Below are positions 5,401 through 7,740 of a stretch of DNA of 7,740 nucleotides, one piece after another. This DNA is from JBLKSS01 sp047607725 (GTDB lineage Bacteria; Pseudomonadota; Gammaproteobacteria; Enterobacterales; Enterobacteriaceae). A model generated the notes under the pieces. That model searched no databases, was not told the origin of the DNA, and worked only from the letters and a program-made list of their open reading frames with translations. How positions within the stretch are numbered: position 1 is the stretch's first letter; every line of letters begins with the position of its first letter. The position numbers and the translations under genes were made by a program. The DNA is taken from positions 1 to 7,740 of the forward strand of contig NZ_JBLKSS010000063.1 of the NCBI RefSeq assembly GCF_047607725.1. Reading direction: 5' to 3'.

Positions 5401-7325
5401 AAAACAACCGCGTTTACTACCGCGCAGAATATCGCGGTATCGAATCCCGCTGATTTTGTCCGTCTGGCGGGAGAGCCCTCAGACGCCGGGGGGGGCGGTG
5501 CGCTATAGCGGCGGCAGCGCAACCGAGCCGGTCGGCGTGCGCAGTAACAATCCGGGGAATCTGGTACGCACGGAAAATACCTAGGAGGGGGAGACCAAAG
5601 GCGACGGACGATTTGCGTCATTCGCGACGCCTGAGCACGGCCTTCGCGCTTTGTGTAAAAACCTGCTGGCCTACAATAACCGTGGGTACAACACGGTCGA
5701 GCAAATCATCGGACGCTGGGCCCCCCGAATGAAAACGACACGGCATCTTATATTGCCGCTGTCTCTAATGCATTGAAAGTTCCCGCCGACAAGCGGCTTG
5801 ATTTGACGGACATTAATACGCTAACCGCGCTGTGTGCGGGAATAACCGAGCATGAGAATGGCGGTAACCCCTATTCCAAAGAACAAATCTCAACGGGAGC
5901 AATGTCCGCGCTTGGTCTGGTGACGCTATCCGCGCCGGACGGTAACAACTTGCGAGCGGCGGGCGCGACTACCGCCGTGACCCAGTTATCCGGTACAACT
6001 CGCCCGGTTGCGCAGCGTGGCGCAGGGGCAGCTCAGCCAGCTGCAACGGGAATATCGTGTTGAATTAGAGGGCGAACTGAAAGATTTCACCGCCGCGGCC
6101 TTACGAGGGAAGGATTATCCCCGAACATTTTCCGCTGATGAATTCGTCCGGGCTTACGGCTATGACACCGGTCACAAAGAGTATGCAAATTATCTCGATA
6201 CCCAACAGCTAGGTAGCGATATCTCAACGGTCCAGCAGTTATCACCGGTGCGACAGCAGGCGTTGCTGAATGCGCGCGAACCCGGGCCAAGAGAAGGTTA
6301 TGCCGAAGCGGCTAAACGGCATGAGACATTGCAAAAAGCTGTTGAATACGTCAACAGGGCGCGAATGCAAGATCCTATCCAATATGCCGCAGAGCAAAAG
6401 CAGATTGGCCCCCTTGATATGCAAACACTTGATTCCTTTCGCTCCGGGCTATCGGCGCGGGCGAGCTTAACCCCTGAACTCGCTCGGCATTATGGCACCC
6501 CGTTAGCCGTTTTTTCCAGGTCGGAAGCATCCCAGATAGGCGAAATGTTGCGTTCCGCCCCCGCTTCGCAGTCAGTGGCCTACCTGGATGCGATGCGGCA
6601 GGGGCTGGGGGGCAGGGGCGCAGTACTCAGCCGCGTTACAGCAGGTGAGCAGCTACTCGCCGTCGGCGGTTGTTGCCGGTGCCATCATGGAAAAGAGCGG
6701 TAATGTAATAGGGAATGAGGGCGTTTGGTGGTGGAGCTCCGATCTAACGGTCACCCCGGATGACGCAGCGAAAACGATTATCGAGGGGGCCAACGCTCGC
6801 GTCGGCGGGACGACCAACGTCAACGGGGTCGAGAATAAAACCCGCGGGATTGAGATGCCCAAAGAGACAGATTTACGCCCTGAGTTTGTCGACAAGGTAG
6901 GCAAGGCTTTTGCGGGGGGTGCCGAAGGCGCAGCGCAGGCGTACGAAGTCGCTAAGGATTATTACGTTGGCATCATGGCACGCAAGGGGAACGTCTCAGG
7001 GGAATACGACAAAGACACTTGGACACAGGCTATAAATGTGGCGACCGGGGGCGTTTACAACTACAAAAGCCAGGGGGACGTGCTGTTACCCTGGGGGATG
7101 TAAGAAAGCCAGTTCGATAAGGCGGTAGCGTCTGCCTTGCAGCAGCACGTGTTGGCTGAGGGGATCAAGGCGCCGCCGGGGCAATACGGCTTACAGAGCC
7201 ATGGCGATAGTCAGTATCTGGTAAAGCTGGGTGGCGGTTATCTTATGGGAAAAGACGGCAGACCGGTGGTGTTGCACATTGACGCAGAAAAGCTCCGCTT
7301 TGGCGAGGAGGGCAATCCTCAATGA
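5401..7325 (+). pseudogene. Large prophage virion / DNA-ejection-type protein gene, multiply broken
   Basis: Joining frames gives a protein of at least 640 residues that lacks its start, which was lost at the element boundary. The N-terminal part has SNNPGNLVRTENT, GRFASFATPEHGLRALCKNL, NTVEQIIGRWAPPNENDT and ENGGNPYS, a pattern I associate with phage structural or lysozyme-like domains. A helical, coiled-coil-like middle follows (QREYRVELEGELKD onwards). The C-terminal part includes MEKSGNVIGNEGVWWWSSD, DTWTQAINVATGGVYNYKSQ and LGGGYLMGKDGRPVVLHID. Lesions in order: extra G in a G8 run (5488-5495); TAG (5582-5584) for a likely Trp; missing C in a C6 run (5721-5726); a shift between 5978 and 6000; extra G in a G6 run (6607-6612); TAA (7101-7103). 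The gene ends at TGA 7323-7325, overlapping the next ATG. An internal-virion (ejection) protein of a podovirus-like prophage is my best guess; the role is not proven. Confidence 0.75.
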
Positions 7326-7604
7326 GCTATTTCGGTTTTAGCCCGACACAACAAAATAAAGCGCTGGCCTACGCCGCGGAACATCCCATTGGTACAGGCA
7401 CTCTGCAAGATGCGGCTTTCTTCGATGGCGCGGGTACTGCCGTTTTTGAAGGACTTTGGGCTGGCGTAAGACAGGCGGATCAAGTGGGATGGGCAGCGTT
7501 GGATACCGTGATGTCGCCCGTTGCCGAAGCGGTGAGCGGAACCTTTGGTGTGCGTGACTCCTCTGCCGATTTTTTCAAGGCCCAGCGGAAACTGGCGGAA
7601 AAAG
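7322..7604 (+). pseudogene. Downstream prophage gene, 5' fragment cut by the element
   Basis: The ATG at 7322 overlaps the upstream TGA in ATGA, a typical translational-coupling arrangement of phage structural operons. The fragment encodes about 94 residues beginning MSYFGFSPTQQNKALAYAAE, with a Gly/Ala-rich stretch (FFDGAGTAVFEGLWAGVRQA) and a helical end (FFKAQRKLAEKG). The element begins at 7605, and the frame runs into its terminal repeat, adding about 19 foreign residues (ending NYWWVCCMAR) before TAA at 7661-7663. I do not recognise the family. Position after the putative ejection protein suggests another large internal virion protein whose remainder is missing. The fragment itself has no internal lesion, unlike its upstream neighbour. 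Confidence 0.7.
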
Positions 7605-7740
7605 GTAAGCGCCCCGTGGAGGACGTCTTGAATTATTGGTGGGTTTGTTGTATGGCCCGGTAAGAATATGTTCCACTACGATGCCTAGTGAACCCGCATC
7701 CTATAAGGGACGGCTGTCAGATCATGGATAATCCGGCGAT
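7605..7740 (+). mobile_element. Left half of MITE-like element (copy 3)
   Basis: The sequence is identical to 5063-5198 except at one base (G7611 versus T5069), 135 of 136. It includes the full left terminal repeat (7605-7654) and stops at the window edge on the first base of the central palindrome. The preceding 8 bp (GGAAAAAG) match neither flank of copy 2 nor the right flank of copy 1 (TATGAGAT). Confidence 0.92.

Overview
The window looks like degraded chromosome of an enterobacterial, Sodalis-type insect symbiont. The housekeeping genes (yhiN, pitA, uspB) are close to their E. coli counterparts and sit in the E. coli order. Around them are point-mutated or truncated genes, eroded prophage sequence and repeated copies of a short mobile element. 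The genus is inferred from this pattern of decay plus my memory of the E. coli proteins. No marker in the window proves it.

Layout. Bases 1-190 are the right half of a MITE-like element with GTAAG termini. Bases 191-487 hold the C-terminal remnant of a class III extradiol dioxygenase. Bases 705-1865 carry an apparently intact FAD-dependent aromatic-ring monooxygenase. It converges with yhiN (3004-1862, minus strand), and the two stop codons share one TTTAAA. yhiN is a pseudogene with an amber codon and a probable in-frame deletion of about 19 codons. A 270-bp divergent intergenic region separates it from pitA (3275-4882), an intact low-affinity phosphate transporter with an unusual Pro/Ala-rich loop. 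A strong terminator follows at 4902-4928, then the last 40 codons of uspB on the minus strand.

uspB is cut by a complete 338-bp copy of the element (5063-5400). It has 50-bp terminal inverted repeats, a central 36-base near-palindrome and no transposase. Beyond it the chromosome does not resume. The sequence becomes prophage: one large virion or DNA-ejection-type gene (5401-7325) broken by four frameshifts and two nonsense codons, then a translationally coupled (ATGA) second phage gene that is cut at 7605 by the left half of a third element copy.

Working together: PitA and the monooxygenase are the only full-length proteins likely to be made. The aromatic pathway has lost its ring-cleavage partner, yhiN and uspB are disabled, and the phage genes are debris. 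All three element copies lie in the same orientation, and the junctions at the complete copy show no matching target duplication. This suggests that recombination between copies, rather than simple insertion, joined uspB to the prophage. I found no rRNA, tRNA or CRISPR array. The most distinctive object is the short palindrome-centred element and its effect on local gene order.
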